From NCBI RefSeq assembly GCF_021730395.1, contig NC_069361.1, forward strand, positions 64,179,001 to 64,243,000: DNA of 64,000 nt. Direction: 5' to 3'. Source of the DNA: Mercenaria mercenaria (taxonomy: Eukaryota; Mollusca; Bivalvia; Venerida; Veneridae). Positions 11,834 to 23,281 of the stretch are shown here, one piece after another. Each line of letters begins with the position of its first letter. The stretch's first letter is position 1. The position numbers and the translations under genes were made by a program. Under the pieces are notes generated by a model. The model did no database searches and had not been told where the DNA came from. It worked only from the letters and a program-made list of their open reading frames with translations.

Positions 11834-12019
11834 ATAATATATATAATATGTTATAACAACACACTTGCATTAAAATGTGCATATATAAAAACCCACAGTT
11901 GTTTTCATATTGAATTTTTGATTATAAAAATGTTACCATATAAGTTATTTATAGTAACAGCAAAGGGAAATTAATCTTTAAAAAAATCTGTATAATATAA
12001 GTCCACAAGAAACTCTTTA

Positions 12020-13760
12020 TCAGATAGAGATAGGTCAAAATACACCTAAAAATTGGATTTAACATGCATGTTGTACCACAGAAAAGTGGTCTCGATTTCT
12101 CTCTACCACCAGTAAAAAGTTACTATAAAATCTATTTATAGTAATAACAAAGGGACGTAATTCTAAAAACAAGGGTGCCTCATGGTGGTGAACATTTGGT
12201 CCAAGTTACATCAAAATCCCTCTATGCATGAAGAAGAAATGCTCCGTACAAAGTCATTCTTGAATTGACCTTTGACCTCTAAATACGACCTTGACCTTAG
12301 ACCTAGGGACCTGGTTCTTGCGCTTGACAATCCGTCTTATGTTGGTGAACATTTGTGCCAAGTTACATCACAATCCCTCTATGCAAGAAGAAGAAATGCT
12401 CCAAACAAAGTCATTCTTGTGTCTGACTTTTGGTCTCTAAGTGTGACCTTGACATTAGACCTTGGGCCTAGGTTTTGCACATGACATGTTGTCTCATCCA
12501 GGGGAATATTTGTGCCAACTGATATCTAAATCCTGTTTTGCATGACAAAGTTATAGACCGGACAGGAAAAAAATCCTCTTGACCTATGATCTCAAAGTGT
12601 GACCTTGACCTTTAAGCTAGGGTACTGGGTTTGCGCATGACACATCGTCTCATCATGGTGAACATTTTTGCCAAGTAATATTATGATTCCTTGATGGATG
12701 ACAAAGTTCTGGATCGGAAAGGAAAAAAAAGCCTTATTGACCTTTGACCTCCAATTGTGACCTTGACTTTTCAGCTAAGGGTCTGAACTTTGCGCATGAC
12801 ATGTTGTCTCATCATGGGGAACATTTGTACCAAGTAATATTAAAATCCCTTCATGGATGGCAGAGTTATGGACAGGACAGGACAGGAAAAAAAATCTGTT
12901 GACCTTTGACCCCCAATTGTGACCTTGACCTTTGAGCTAGGGGGTCCGGAATTTGCGCATGACACGTCGTCTCATCATGGGGAGCACATGTGCCAAGTGA
13001 TATTAAAATCCCTTAATGAATGTCAAGAGTTATGGACCGGACACGAAGCAGACCCTGTTCATGCTATGTTAACATTTGACTGCGTGTGACCTTGACCTTT
13101 GAGCTAGGGGTCTGAAAGTTATGCATGACACGTCGTCTTATTATAAGGTACATTTGTGCCAAGTAATATTAAAATCCCTTCATGGATGGGAGAGTTATGG
13201 ACCGGACAGGAAAAAAGCCTTATTGACATTTGACCTCCAATTGTGACCTTGACCTTTAAGCTAAGGGTCCAGGTTTTGCGCGTGACACATCGTCTCCTCA
13301 TGGGGAACATTTGTGCCAAGTAATATTAAAATCCCTTCATGGATGGGAGAGTTATTGACCGGACAGGAAAAAAGCCCTGTTGAACTTTGACCTCCTATTG
13401 TGATCTTGATCTTTAAGCTAGGGGTCCGGGATTTGCACAAGACACGTCATCTCACCATGGGGAACATTTGTGCCAAGTAATACTAAAATCCCTTCAAGGA
13501 TGGGAGAGTTATGGACTGAACAGGAAAAAAGCCCTGTTGACCTTTGACCTCCAATTGTGACCTTGACCTTTGAGCTAGGGGTCCGGATTTCGCGCATGAC
13601 ACGTCGTCTCATCATCGGGAACATTTGTGCCAAGTAATATTAAAATCCCTTCATGGATGAAGTTATGGACCGGACACGAAATTGCGGACGGACGGAATGA
13701 CGGAAAAGCGCATTCCTATAGTCCCCAAAACTGGTTTTCAACCAGTAGGAGACTAATAAC
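12020..13760 (+). mobile_element. Tandem-core (pearl / Helitron-like) element, ~160-bp units
   Basis: A 5' module (12020-12160, AAAATACACCTAAAAATTGG and a CCACAGAAAAGTGG hairpin) is followed by about nine units of roughly 160 bp, each with a GACCTTTGACCT-type block, GTGACCTTGACCTTT, GCGCATGACACGTCGTCTC, GGGGAACATTTGTGCCAAG and GAGTTATGGACCGGACAG. A short GACGGACGGAATGACGG microsatellite at 13685 and a terminal hairpin ACTGGTT-ttca-ACCAGT near 13730-13750 close it. This order (5' module, tandem core, ACGG microsatellite, 3' end) is that described for pearl elements of bivalves. Perfect 13-bp direct-repeat-1 motifs occur at 12266-12278, 12738-12750 and 13538-13550. It encodes no protein. Confidence 0.8.
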
Positions 13761-14075
13761 TGTAACATTCCGAAATGTCGAAAGACAGAGAAAACATCTA
13801 GAAAGATTTTCTAAACAATAATTTTGTACTAAATATTAGCAAAAATATAATGCAAGATATTCATTCTGATATTTTGATGCCTAAAATTAGTTTATATGCT
13901 GCGTGTCTTGAAGAGAAACTTCAGTATTAATGACCATTTTGAGATGCAAACTGAGACATTCCGATTAATAACATTTAAACAAACGTAATGTGTGAAGCAA
14001 TGTTGCAGTCCAAATAGAATATCATTTTTCCTACCGAAAGATGATTGAAAAAGGAATGTGATATTTTACACATCC
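13761..14075. other. No recognised feature
   Basis: AT-rich spacer without visible structure. Confidence 0.35.
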
Positions 14076-14315
14076 GGTTAGCTCAATTGGTAGAACACTC
14101 TCCCTGTAAGCGAGGGGTACCGGGTTCGAGCCCTAGACTGACTGCACATTTTCCCCACCTTTTGACATTTGACGATTGGTTCAAATAAAAATAGATTTGC
14201 GAAAATCAGAAAGATGAATGTGAATGCGTCATCCTCAGATCTTCGTTTAGAAGATCGATTGACTAAATTACTAACAATAAATTTAAAATATTTATATTCT
14301 ACACTGACATACATG
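14076..14315 (+). mobile_element. tRNA-like element, right part of the TIR-tRNA family
   Basis: It begins with CCGGTTAGCTCAATTGGTAG and has a B box GGGTTCGAGCCCTAG. The body matches the element at 27110-27514 through the hairpin AGATCTTCGTTTAGAAGATC. The right inverted end (…ATTGACTAAATTACTAAC) is decayed, and the whole left part before the tRNA-like segment is missing. A functional tRNA gene is unlikely because acceptor-stem pairing fails. Confidence 0.7.
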
Positions 14316-15690
14316 ATTTTTCTTGATGCTTAAGTAAGTCAGTATTTGAGTAATATATACTATTTAGTAAATAATTAAGTAACATAAACTATATTCATAC
14401 TAAAATAAGAATCAACTGATATTCAGTAAGTAATGACTAATCATGTTTATTAATATTTATTTAGTTTATTTACATCTCATCAACTCAATACAAATAGATA
14501 GTACATAAAACATATATAAAATACATGTGCTGCCACTCATTAATTTGAGTTACAAGAGATGGTTCATTTCTAATTTTAACCCAAATATCATAACATACTG
14601 TATGAAGGCTACCCAGATCCCAACGACAGTATAAAGATGTTAAAATATAAAAAGTATACAAAATGTAGTATATCCAAAGTCAATGGAAATTAGATTGACT
14701 AATATGTATCTAAAAAATTGGCGTCTATAAAGTAGACTTGAAGCCAGAAATATCAATTGAGTATTTGTCTCCGATATTGGGCTACTGTTACTTAACCTTC
14801 ATACAACTTGTATCATAAATGTTTCATCAAATATAAAGTTTTCATTTCAAATACTTCAAAAGGTCCAACTATAACATACATATTTCTCAATTTATATACA
14901 AGAAATTACTTAAAAAGTTAGCTATGTCCGTTAATCATAGCACCATTAAAAAGGAAATGATAAAAATTTAAAAAAGAATGGTTAAAGTCAGATTGGAGGA
15001 GAACAGATGAACAGACATATCCCTTGTTATCATAAAAGATAGTGTACTATTAAAACAATAAAATTACACACCTACGTAACAGAAAAATTATGAAGCTTAA
15101 AATGCATTGTTAGTAAATTAACCAAACACTATCGATATAGAGTCTTAAAACGTACTTGAAGTACACAATAACAGACTTTGGCAATTAACTTAGCAATGTT
15201 AACACTGGAGAGTACAAACATATATTTGTCCATCTTTTAAATCTCTGCATTAATACCCTGAGCTTGATCATACAACACATTTCGAAATAGTTCATAGGCT
15301 GGCCATCAAAACCACTTGCCTTGCATTTTTAGCCTTAACCTTTAGCCTGCTAAGTTTCTAACACTAAAATATACAAGAATTTTGGAAAACCAGTATTGGT
15401 AGGATAGGTGTTACACATTCCTAAAATAAAAATATACCGATTGAGGGGTAGTTTTAGAAATTTAGCATTTATTACATCGATACAATACTAAGAAACACAA
15501 AGGTTACTGTAGACAGTGGGTATTCATTGACGTAATACCGGAGTTTTACCTGAATGATGATCATATTTAGTACAAGAATACTGGAAAGCCTAAAACCTCG
15601 ACCATAATATTTTCTTTGACTTCACAAAATAAATTTAGATTTACAAGACAGTAACCTAATATTCTCTATATATAATAAATTTTTCACATC
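14316..15690. other. No recognised feature
   Basis: AT-rich sequence downstream of the zinc-finger copy A. Neither coding nor repeat structure was recognised. Confidence 0.4.
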
Positions 15691-15699
15691 TGTGTATAT

Positions 15700-16081
15700 T
15701 CATATAATTTTAATGTTTCTTTTTATGAGTATCTTCATTAAATGAAAAATCCCAAATGTAGCATTTAAAAGGTTTCTCTGCAGTGTGTATTCTCATATGT
15801 GACTTCAGATCATGTATAAGTACACACATCATATTTGAACGTTTCTCTTTAAAATGCATTTGTAATCTTTCTGAATACTACAATGCCAGTTTCATAGTTA
15901 CATCTTATTTAAAGGTGTTTTTTTTCACCAGTATGCATTCCCATAGCATCATTTTCTCTCCTGTTTATGCCTTTGGGCTACCTTTATGATTACAAGCCTA
16001 ATCACAAATATCACATTTTAAGCATTTTTCTCCAGTATGTAATCTCACATAGGCAGGCTACCTTCATGGTTACAAGCATAA
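15700..16081 (-). pseudogene. Decayed C2H2 finger repeats, 3' of the open frame
   Basis: On the minus strand, after the stop of the 11-finger frame, sequence resembling further 84-bp finger units continues in other frames (TGEKCLKCDICD near 16030; AEKPFKCYIWDFSFN near 15770). Stops and frame changes make it unreadable as one protein. The ancestral gene therefore had more fingers than the open part now shows. Confidence 0.65.
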
Positions 16082-17038
16082 TCACAAACATTCCTTTCCT
16101 GTGTGTTTTCTCATATGAATCTTCAGGCTATTGCTGCGATTACATGAATAATCACAAATACCACATTTAAAGCGTTTTTCTCCAGTATGTACACTCATAT
16201 GTGCCTTGAGGCTTCTTTGTTGATTGCAAGCATAATCGCAAACATCACATCTAAAGCATTTTTCTCCACTATGTATTCTCATATGTGCCTTCAGGCTATC
16301 TTTACGAATACAAGCATAATCACAAACATCACATTTAAAGCATTTCTCTCCGGAATGTATTCTCATGTGTATTTTCAGATTACCTTTATAATTACAAGCA
16401 TAATCACAAACATCACATTTAAAGCTTTTTTCTCCTGTGTGTATTCTCATATGTACATTTAGACTACCTTTATGATTACATGAATAATCACAAACATCAC
16501 ATTTAAAGCGTTTCTCCCCAGTGTGTACTCTACTATGTATCTTTAGACTACTTTGATGATAACAAGCATAATCACAAATATCACATTTAAAGCTTTTCTC
16601 TCCAGTATGTTTTACCATATGTGTCTTCAGGTTATCGCTACGATTACAAGCATAATCACAAACGTCACATTTAAAGCATTTCTCTCCGGAATGTATTCTC
16701 ATGTGTATTTTCAGATAACTTTTATAATTACAAGCATAATCACAAACATTACATTTAAAGCATTTCTCTCCTGTGTGTTTTGTCATATGAATCTTAAGAT
16801 AATCGCTGCGATTATAAGCATTATCACAAACATAACATATAAAACATTTCTCTCCTGTGTGTTTTGTCATATGAATCTTAAGTTGATATCTGCGATTACA
16901 TGTATAATCACAAACAGCACATTTAAAGCGTTTCACTCCAGTATGTATTCTCATATGTGCTTTCAGATTATTTTTATGTTTAGAAGCATAATCACAAACC
17001 TCACATTCAAAGCTTTTCTCTCCAGAATGTGTTCTCAT
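16082..17038 (-). CDS. C2H2 zinc-finger protein, 11 fingers, N-terminus missing
   Basis: A 318-residue open frame made of eleven tandem C2H2 fingers with C-x2-C-x12-H-x3-H spacing and linkers of the HTGEK/HSGEK type, one every 28 residues (84 bp). Most read CDYACN before the helix, so Cys often replaces the usual Phe, as in the CDY-type fingers of CTCF and REST. Contact positions (-1,2,3,6) differ between fingers: HNNA, RYQI, RDYI, YSYI, RDNT, HSSI, HGSV, YGNI, RDSA, QRSA, RNSI. Such proteins bind DNA in the nucleus. The first Met lies inside a linker (MRTHSGEK) and is not a credible start. Sequence upstream (17039-17600) is related to the N-terminus of the copy at 30230-30787 but is broken. 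The open part may be the surviving piece of a pseudogene, or be reached by a splice I cannot see. A long open frame with diverse helices argues for recent or present constraint. Confidence 0.8.
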   Translation of the reverse strand: MRTHSGEKSFECEVCDYASKHKNNLKAHMRIHTGVKRFKCAVCDYTCNRRYQLKIHMTKHTGEKCFICYVCDNAYNRSDYLKIHMTKHTGEKCFKCNVCDYACNYKSYLKIHMRIHSGEKCFKCDVCDYACNRSDNLKTHMVKHTGEKSFKCDICDYACYHQSSLKIHSRVHTGEKRFKCDVCDYSCNHKGSLNVHMRIHTGEKSFKCDVCDYACNYKGNLKIHMRIHSGEKCFKCDVCDYACIRKDSLKAHMRIHSGEKCFRCDVCDYACNQQRSLKAHMSVHTGEKRFKCGICDYSCNRSNSLKIHMRKHTGKECL

Positions 17039-17600
17039 GTTTCTCTTCAGGCTACCTTTATGATTACAAGCATAATCACAAACAACACATTTAAAGCCTT
17101 TCTCTCCTTAGTGTTTATTAAATGAATCTTAAGAGAATCGCTGCGATTACATGTATAATCACAAAAAGCACATTTAACGCTTTTCTCTTATGTGCATTTT
17201 CCCATATGAATTTTTAGATTATCGCTGCGATTATAATCACGAACATTACACATGAAGCTATTCTTTCCATTGTATACTCTCATATATGTCATTAGATTAC
17301 TTCTGTGATTAAAGCATAGTCACAACATGACAACATTAGAGCATAGTCACACGCGTCACATTTAAAGCATTTATTCTCTGTAGTTGTCATATTTCTTCCG
17401 AAGCATTATTGTACGTACGTTCGTCTGCTATCTGTTGCATGGTTATGCTTTACACTTTTTTCGGGATTTGTTTCTTTATCTTGTCCCACCTTGTCTCTGT
17501 AAGCTGACTGACAAAAAGTTGGCATCTACAGAATTACTTGTTTGTCATCTGCGTAGAACTACAAAGATAAGGTGTTACAGAAAATTACGTTCATATAAAT
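17039..17600 (-). pseudogene. Broken N-terminal part of zinc-finger copy A
   Basis: On the minus strand the sequence after a conserved acceptor-like CCTTATCTTTGTAG (near 17560-17574) corresponds to the start of the protein at 30230-30787. Here the frame is lost within a few codons (ATGACAAACAAGTAA where copy B has ATGACAAACGAAGTA). TTTENKCF-KCDAC is still readable near 17350-17385, and further fingers follow in shifting frames (SDSLKIH near 17130). One stop lies in the linker before CVVCDYACNHKGSLKRN at about 17105. The lesions are shared by no part of copy B. Confidence 0.75.
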
Positions 17601-17683
17601 AGTTTAATTCCTTCTACATGCAAAAATTTAACTAGAATTTCTAAGGCAAAATAATAGCTAAAAATATGTAACTCTTCCTGTGA

Positions 17684-18043
17684 TGCTGCCGGTATAACGT
17701 TAAATATTGACCCCGTTGAAAATTGACCCTATTGATCAAAATTTAATGTCAATGTTGGTAGAGTCAATTCTCAACGTTGAAAAAGTACGTTTGGCATTAA
17801 ATCTCCAGCATTGGGTTTACGCACGTCTTGAATGTACACTATTAAACCTATGTTAAACCTAACCCTAACCTTTAGTCAGTATATAATATACTCAATACGT
17901 GCGTACATCCAATAGGAGCAATTTAATGTCGACGGAAAAATCAAAATTTAATGTTGAAATGTTGACGGTGTCAATTCTCAACGTTGAAAAAGGATCCATG
18001 GGGTATATTTTCATCGGGATCAGTATTTAATGTTACAGCAGCA
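17684..18043. mobile_element. TIR element of ~360 bp with internal direct repeats
   Basis: Left end TGCTGCCGGTATAACGTTAA and right end complement TGCTGCTGTAACATTAAATA continue as imperfect inverted repeats for about 38 bp (…GACCCCGTTGAAAAT / GATCCCGATGAAAAT). Inside, TCAATTCTCAACGTTGAAAA occurs twice (about 17763 and 17965). The corresponding place in duplication copy B (about 30915-30935) lacks it, so it inserted after the duplication. A short CCTAACCCTAACC run near 17860 is internal and too small to be a telomeric tract. Confidence 0.7.
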
Positions 18044-18529
18044 ACTATGGGCACATGTAAAGTTTAGATGTATTCGGCCCAGAAGTATCTGAGAAACACG
18101 TTAACATGCAACACTTTATCCAATATGTCTAACTTAACTTAAACAGAAAACTTAACTTAAACAGAAAAACTGTAATTTATCATGTTGATTCTATGATGCC
18201 CAAGGCGTAATTGGATTTTAAATTCATTCGGCTTTGTAGTTCCAGAAAAAGCCTGCTTATATGCAAAACTTTAACGATTCTAAGTATTTTAAGGAGTCCA
18301 TTTTAAAACAAAAACTAAGCTAGAGTTACGTTACTTATCCTTCGCTATCAACCTTACGATACTTAAACGTGTCAGATATAAAGCCACACGATAGATTTGT
18401 TGCTTTAATAATCTGCTTACACGCAAAACATTTGTGAAGCAGACGTCGACTCGGACTGTGACGAGATAGTGACAGCAGCATCGCCCTTATAGTTCTATAG
18501 GGAAAGCACATGACTAGGGATCATTTGGT

Positions 18530-18742
18530 AGTGAGCACGGGCGGGCGTATGCTGTTTGTGAAGATTTGATAAAAGACATTGTGTCTGAAATCGTTCGTCT
18601 TCCATCTCTGATTCATATGGGGAAGTTGGCATTACTTGCAGAGAACAGGTATGTACTGGAACAGAAGACAGGTAACTGTCAACCGTTACATAACTGAAAT
18701 GCTATTGGAAAAAGGCGTTAAACCCAAAACAAACAAACAAAC
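18530..18742 (+). mobile_element. SINE copy, decayed head, inside duplication copy A
   Basis: Same family as 5930-6219: GATTTGATAAAAGACATTGT, CTCTGATTCATATGGGGAAG, AAAAAGGCGTTAAACCC and a CAAACAAACAAAC tail. The tRNA-like head is largely lost (only GGGCGGGCGTATG-type sequence remains). A copy occupies the matching place in duplication copy B (31262-31443). Confidence 0.8.
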
Positions 18743-18754
18743 CAAGATCTACTA

Positions 18755-19660
18755 CTGGTATTTGAAAAATTCCAAAAAATCGAACTTAAGATCCATTGTA
18801 TTTTAATGTATCATAAACATATCAAGAGCACTGCCTGTGGATTCAACGCTCGTCTGCAAGTGTTCGACAAAATGCTAAAAACAATTATGGTTCTTGGCCT
18901 TCTCTTTAATCCATGACAAGGAAAAAAGGTGTAAGGTTTCAAAGATACTGTATAGTAAGCATACTGAAAAAAAAAACATCAAGAAATACTGATTTTCTAA
19001 GTTGAAAAGGCTCATAATTGTGGTAAAATGCAAAATACTGTTTTAATAGTTACAATATTTTAATCTAATGACAGCAAACATCTGTACACAATTTAAAAGC
19101 TATAGCTCTTATAGAAATCGAGAAAAATGAATTAAATTAAAAAAAAATCAAATTTTCTACGTGCTTAAAGGGCTATACTTCAGATAAAATACGCCTCAGA
19201 CTTATGACTCGTATTTTGACCTACTCACACATCAAATGATGATAAACAAGTCTGAAAAGTTTCAAACTTAGTGTTCACAGCATAAATCTTAACTAAGAAA
19301 TTCAAATGTTCTAAATACATGAAGGGGCGTAATTCTGACAAGATGCAGGTAGAGCTATGGTTCTTGGTCTACTTACCTGTTTTATAATGATAAAGAAATA
19401 TGCAATGTTTCAAAACTGTAGCTCTCATATTGTTTTTAGAAAAGTTGGATCTTAAAAAAAAAACCAAGAAAATCAAATGAGTGGTAAAAGGGCTATGGTT
19501 TTGACAAAACCCTTATCAGAGTTATGGTTTTTGACCCACATAGTCATAGCTCTCATAGTATTTTTAGAGAAAATGTGGACCTTTGATTAAAGATGGACAA
19601 AAACAAAAAATTTAATCAACGACGCCGACGATCAGGCGAAAATACCTGGTAGATTTTTTC
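18755..19660 (+). repeat. Degenerate tandem-core repeat, copy A
   Basis: Several decayed units with AAAGGGCTATGGTTTTGAC / AGGGGCGTAATTCTGAC-type openings, CAGAGTTATGG and ATAGCTCTCATA. It ends AACGACGCCGACGATCAGGC near 19620, the GCCGACGCC-type end seen in other tandem-core elements here. The matching repeat in copy B is at 31446-31930 with its end displaced to about 33600-33670 by later insertions. Confidence 0.6.
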
Positions 19661-20470
19661 AAAGATATTCATTGTATATGTTTCAGAATTTAAACTTAGA
19701 GTAATTATAAATCATAGTCTAATACGCACCAATTCAAATTCTTTTAAAACGAACACTGAAACTGTGTGTGAATTAAGAAATAAATAAAGCAGAAAAAATC
19801 TTAAACAAATTGAAACAATACAAAAGGGTTCATGAAACGCATTTGGAAACAATTTTACAAAGACGTACTCGGAGTGGATTATACACACGGTGTAAAACCG
19901 ATTCGTATTGGTGAAATATTGACGTCAACGCGTAACCATGTAATGGTAACACACATAGTTTGTTTTGCATATCAGAATATACAATAAAACCAGTGTTTAT
20001 ACATCATAATCAATACAGCATGTAGCAAAACATGAAATAATTGAACTAATACATCTTAAACAAAAGCATTGTATGTCGTTCAGATGCGTTTTATTACTTA
20101 AGTCAGGCTGCACCAACTGAACCACAAACAATAATTTTATTCAATTTGAGATATAATGCATTATTTCTTAAACATCTGTATTTTTTAAGGACATTCAAGT
20201 ATTTTACCATTTTAACAGTCAATAAAAGTAAACAAAAACATCGTTTTTTTTTCCAAATTAAATGTAGCTATACTTATCATCTGTAACTTTATAAAGGACA
20301 TTAAAGTATTTTACTAATCATGTTAACTTTTTTATTATTTTAACAATCAATAAAAGGAAACAAAAAGAGCGTTTTTCTACAATAAATCGCCATATTCCAG
20401 TCGCAACAACGTTTCCTTTCATAAAATGACCATCTAACTCGAAATATATAAATTAAAGTGAGATTTGACA

Positions 20471-21534
20471 AAATATGTTATCATAACAGAGTAGATCTAT
20501 ACGTAGGTTTTGAAAATTACGCATCAAAATCATCAAAGTAAGAAATAACTTTTTTGAAACACCACATGCTTATAAAATGTAATTAACCAAAACCATGATA
20601 ATCAAAGTGAGTTTAATTCGTATTAAATGTACCACTCCTCCAGTATATCCCTTCAACTATTGATATCCCTTTATTAGATTGCTTTGTAAGTGGCTTAGTA
20701 TAAATAACATTCATATTACATGCAAATGACACCATTTATACATTTACATAAGTTCTTACTTAATAGTTAACTGCAAAGTTGAGAGTAAATACACATATGT
20801 GAGAAATATAATGTTAAGATTGCAGAAGAGTTAATTAAAAGCAGGTTCATACCTGGAATGACGCAGTAAACAATATTTAATTATAGATCCAGCTTTTTAC
20901 TTAAACGTCTAATTTTGAATGATACTTTGTTGTTTTGTTTTGATGTATTTTACCTGTCGGACTTTGCCAAACGAAGCATAAAGATTCTTTTCTGAAGAAA
21001 TTGCCTAAGGATCAAAATGTCAGTCAAAATCCTACATACAATACGTCCCCTTCGGCATCGGTAACATGATATCATCTTTAACTTTATACTATAATAAACT
21101 TACAAAAAAACATTTATTGTATTAGCAAAATTCTCATTGGCAGAGGTCGCGAAAGCCGTCGGACCGTCGGACATTTCCGGTAAATTTTGATCCGGTCCGG
21201 CATGATATATCAAGTTCACAAGACCGAGTGTCCGATAAAAATTGCAGGTCAATATGATAAAATAAGAAGAAAGTCCTCCACGATTTCGCGAAAGTTCGAC
21301 TTTCATCATTTAATTGTAAAATGGAATCCCGAGAAATTGATGTCAAACTATATTTTAGTAAGCGCCTGTTTCATTGGTACTTAAAATAGAAACAGTGGAA
21401 ACCCCTCACAACGTCACGACAATTCTAAGAACGCGCGTTATCATTGGATGCGTACTAATCGTGGATGGTACTCGATTTATGTACGCGGGAACCAGACGGG
21501 AATTTCCAGAAATTCTCTTTTTATGGCATGAAGG
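20471..21534. other. No recognised gene; faint inverted similarity only
   Basis: AT-rich spacer. A block at 21150-21300 (TCCGGTCCGGCATGATATAT, AGACCGAGTGTCC) resembles 22430-22560 (TCCGGTCCTGTAAAAAAATC, AGACCGACTGTCC), so both probably come from one repeat family. Nothing else was recognised. Confidence 0.4.
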
Positions 21535-21996
21535 GGGCAATTAGCCGGATATGCCTCCGTGGTCCACTCGAATGTAGTCCATATCAATATATAGTGCAAT
21601 TTTCCCGCCTAGTAAAGGCCATTTTCATGCCAGATATAAGCTTTATTTATGCTTGTTTGTTAAAAGGAATGTCCGCAGATGATTTTAAGCTACGTTATAT
21701 GCTTCAGAAGTTGATTGGAAGCTGCCTTGTAAAATGAAAGTGAAAGTAGGTATTTCCTGATGTCTACCTACGCAATATTAACGTTTTCATCACGTGTCTC
21801 AGTCACGTGACCATGGTTTCACTGCATTATGGTCAACCCCATATTTTTTGGGTATATTTTGATTGCCTAAAGACAGACCTTCAAGACAAGGGTAGTCTCG
21901 CAGGAAGTGAAAGGCTAGAAATCTTGATAAAAATATGTTATAAGTTGTTAATTTTATATAGAAAATAGCAGCGGATGCATTTAATACCTTCATACC
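21535..21996 (-). mobile_element. MITE, family GGYATGAAGG, copy a (462 bp)
   Basis: The ends are GGCATGAAGG and the complement of GGTATGAAGG. Four bases TTAT lie on both outer sides (21531-21534, 21997-22000), a possible target duplication. The body is collinear, in reverse orientation, with 42117-42577 and with the interrupted copy at 32283-33219. The family has no coding capacity and includes GTCACGTGACCATGGTTTCA and a GGGAAAATTGCACTATATAT block. Confidence 0.8.
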
Positions 21997-22061
21997 TTAT
22001 GTCAACATCAACGTGACTCGGTGCAAACAACAGACTTGTGGGGTAAAAAAAAGCGATGATA

Positions 22062-22310
22062 TAGCAAATGAATATGAATAAAATCTGTAAAATTACTAAA
22101 AGATCCTTTGGAAGCAAAGAATGCAACCAAGAAGAATAACAACATACTCGTTGACTGAGTCTTCGCGAGAGGTAATGAAATGTGCAACATCTCTCACGCC
22201 CCCTAGCAACTCTAGATTTATTACACATATGTTGAATGGACTCCATGGTCCCAAAGGATCAGAAAATATAACAACACTGAATCCAAGTACAGGGAGATTT
22301 TTTACAGCCT
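22062..22310 (-). repeat. Dispersed repeat, second copy of the 10.1-kb family
   Basis: Reading the minus strand: TTTTCTGATCCTTTGGGACC, GCTAGGGGGCGTGAGAGATG, a GACTCAGTCAACGAGTATG block, and a diverged form of the 35-bp end (TGCTTCCAAAGGATC…CAGATTTTATT). It matches 10130-10386 in order and direction. The open frame seen across it on the minus strand is not shared by the other copy, so it is not taken as a gene. Confidence 0.65.
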
Positions 22311-23281
22311 GAAAACTTAATGTCTGAAGATCTGTTTCAATTAATATGACGTGGAAATAAACTTAAAGGATGTAATTTGTGTAATGCTGTCTATATAGAC
22401 TATGTATAATACCAGTTTTAAAGATCAGATATCAAATTTATTAAAAAGAAATCGGTCTGGTAAAATATTATCCGGTCCTGTAAAAAAATCATGTTTACCA
22501 GACCGACTGTCCAGTGAATGTTCAGGGTCTTTCGTGAACACTGCATTGGTGTTATGAAGTTTCTTTTAAATCCGACCAAAAATATAGATGAAGTGAAATT
22601 TTGCTCAACAGACAAAAGAGACTAGACAAAAGAGACTTTCAAGTTGTTTATAAGTAAGATACGACCAAGCTTTTTTTTTTTTACATATATATCACATTTC
22701 CAGAAAAGAGATTTTAAGTACAAGTCTGCAGCCGCTTACTCCTCGGTGATGTATTGTAAATTTATGTTTGCATGAAACGCATATTTGGAAATTGTTTAAT
22801 CCCAGTGATTTTGTTAATGCTTCTTTTACAGTAAAGGCTGTTTCTCATAGCCAAAATAACTTTATTTTCCCTCAAATTGTTATGTTTTTTCCCTGAAGAA
22901 GGGCATATTATCAACTTCAGTTTTAAAGAAAACTACAATATGCACATTGAATAGTTTATTTAAGTTTGTGTTTATACTTTTGACACTATTTTCACTCTCC
23001 TTATAAACATTGGCTGTTGTTAACCCCCTGTCCGTCATGAAAAAACACATTATATGTAATACAATTACTATCAACACACTTGAGGTCAAAATTTTCACTC
23101 AATGGGTCTTTGTCAGAAAGTTCAATTTAATAGGAGAGATGGGGGAGTGGGGAATATGGTCTTTCCCGTTAAAATAGTGGAAATGATGATGCAAGACATT
23201 ATCAAAATTGCCACTTGGAATAAATCCATAATTGTATATAAACCGATGAAATAAATTTGTTGAAAGTACCTGATAATATTA
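22311..23281. other. No recognised feature
   Basis: AT-rich spacer; only the weak similarity at 22430-22560 to 21150-21300 was noticed. Confidence 0.35.

Larger units (their letters stand above)
15690..20470 (-). repeat. Segmental duplication, copy A (zinc-finger locus)
   Basis: This interval and 29890-35570 share a long series of collinear blocks: the zinc-finger gene with its upstream splice acceptor, the block CAAGGCGTAA/CAAGGACGTG, the GACGTCGACTCG sequence, a SINE, degenerate tandem-core repeats ending in ACGCCGACGAT, ATAAATCATAGTCTAA, and TGACGTCAACGCGTAACC. Each copy has its own later insertions. A block at 20300-20460 (CAATAAAAG…, CCAGTCGC) recurs at 43505-43715 instead, so the duplication was broken or longer than now visible. 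Confidence 0.75.

Noticed and set aside
17855-17875. Telomere-like CCTAACCCTAACC
   Set aside because: Only about two repeat units inside a TIR element; not an interstitial telomeric tract.
22008-22246. Minus-strand open frames near 22.1 kb
   Set aside because: They overlie the dispersed repeat also present at 10.1 kb, where the frame is not kept.
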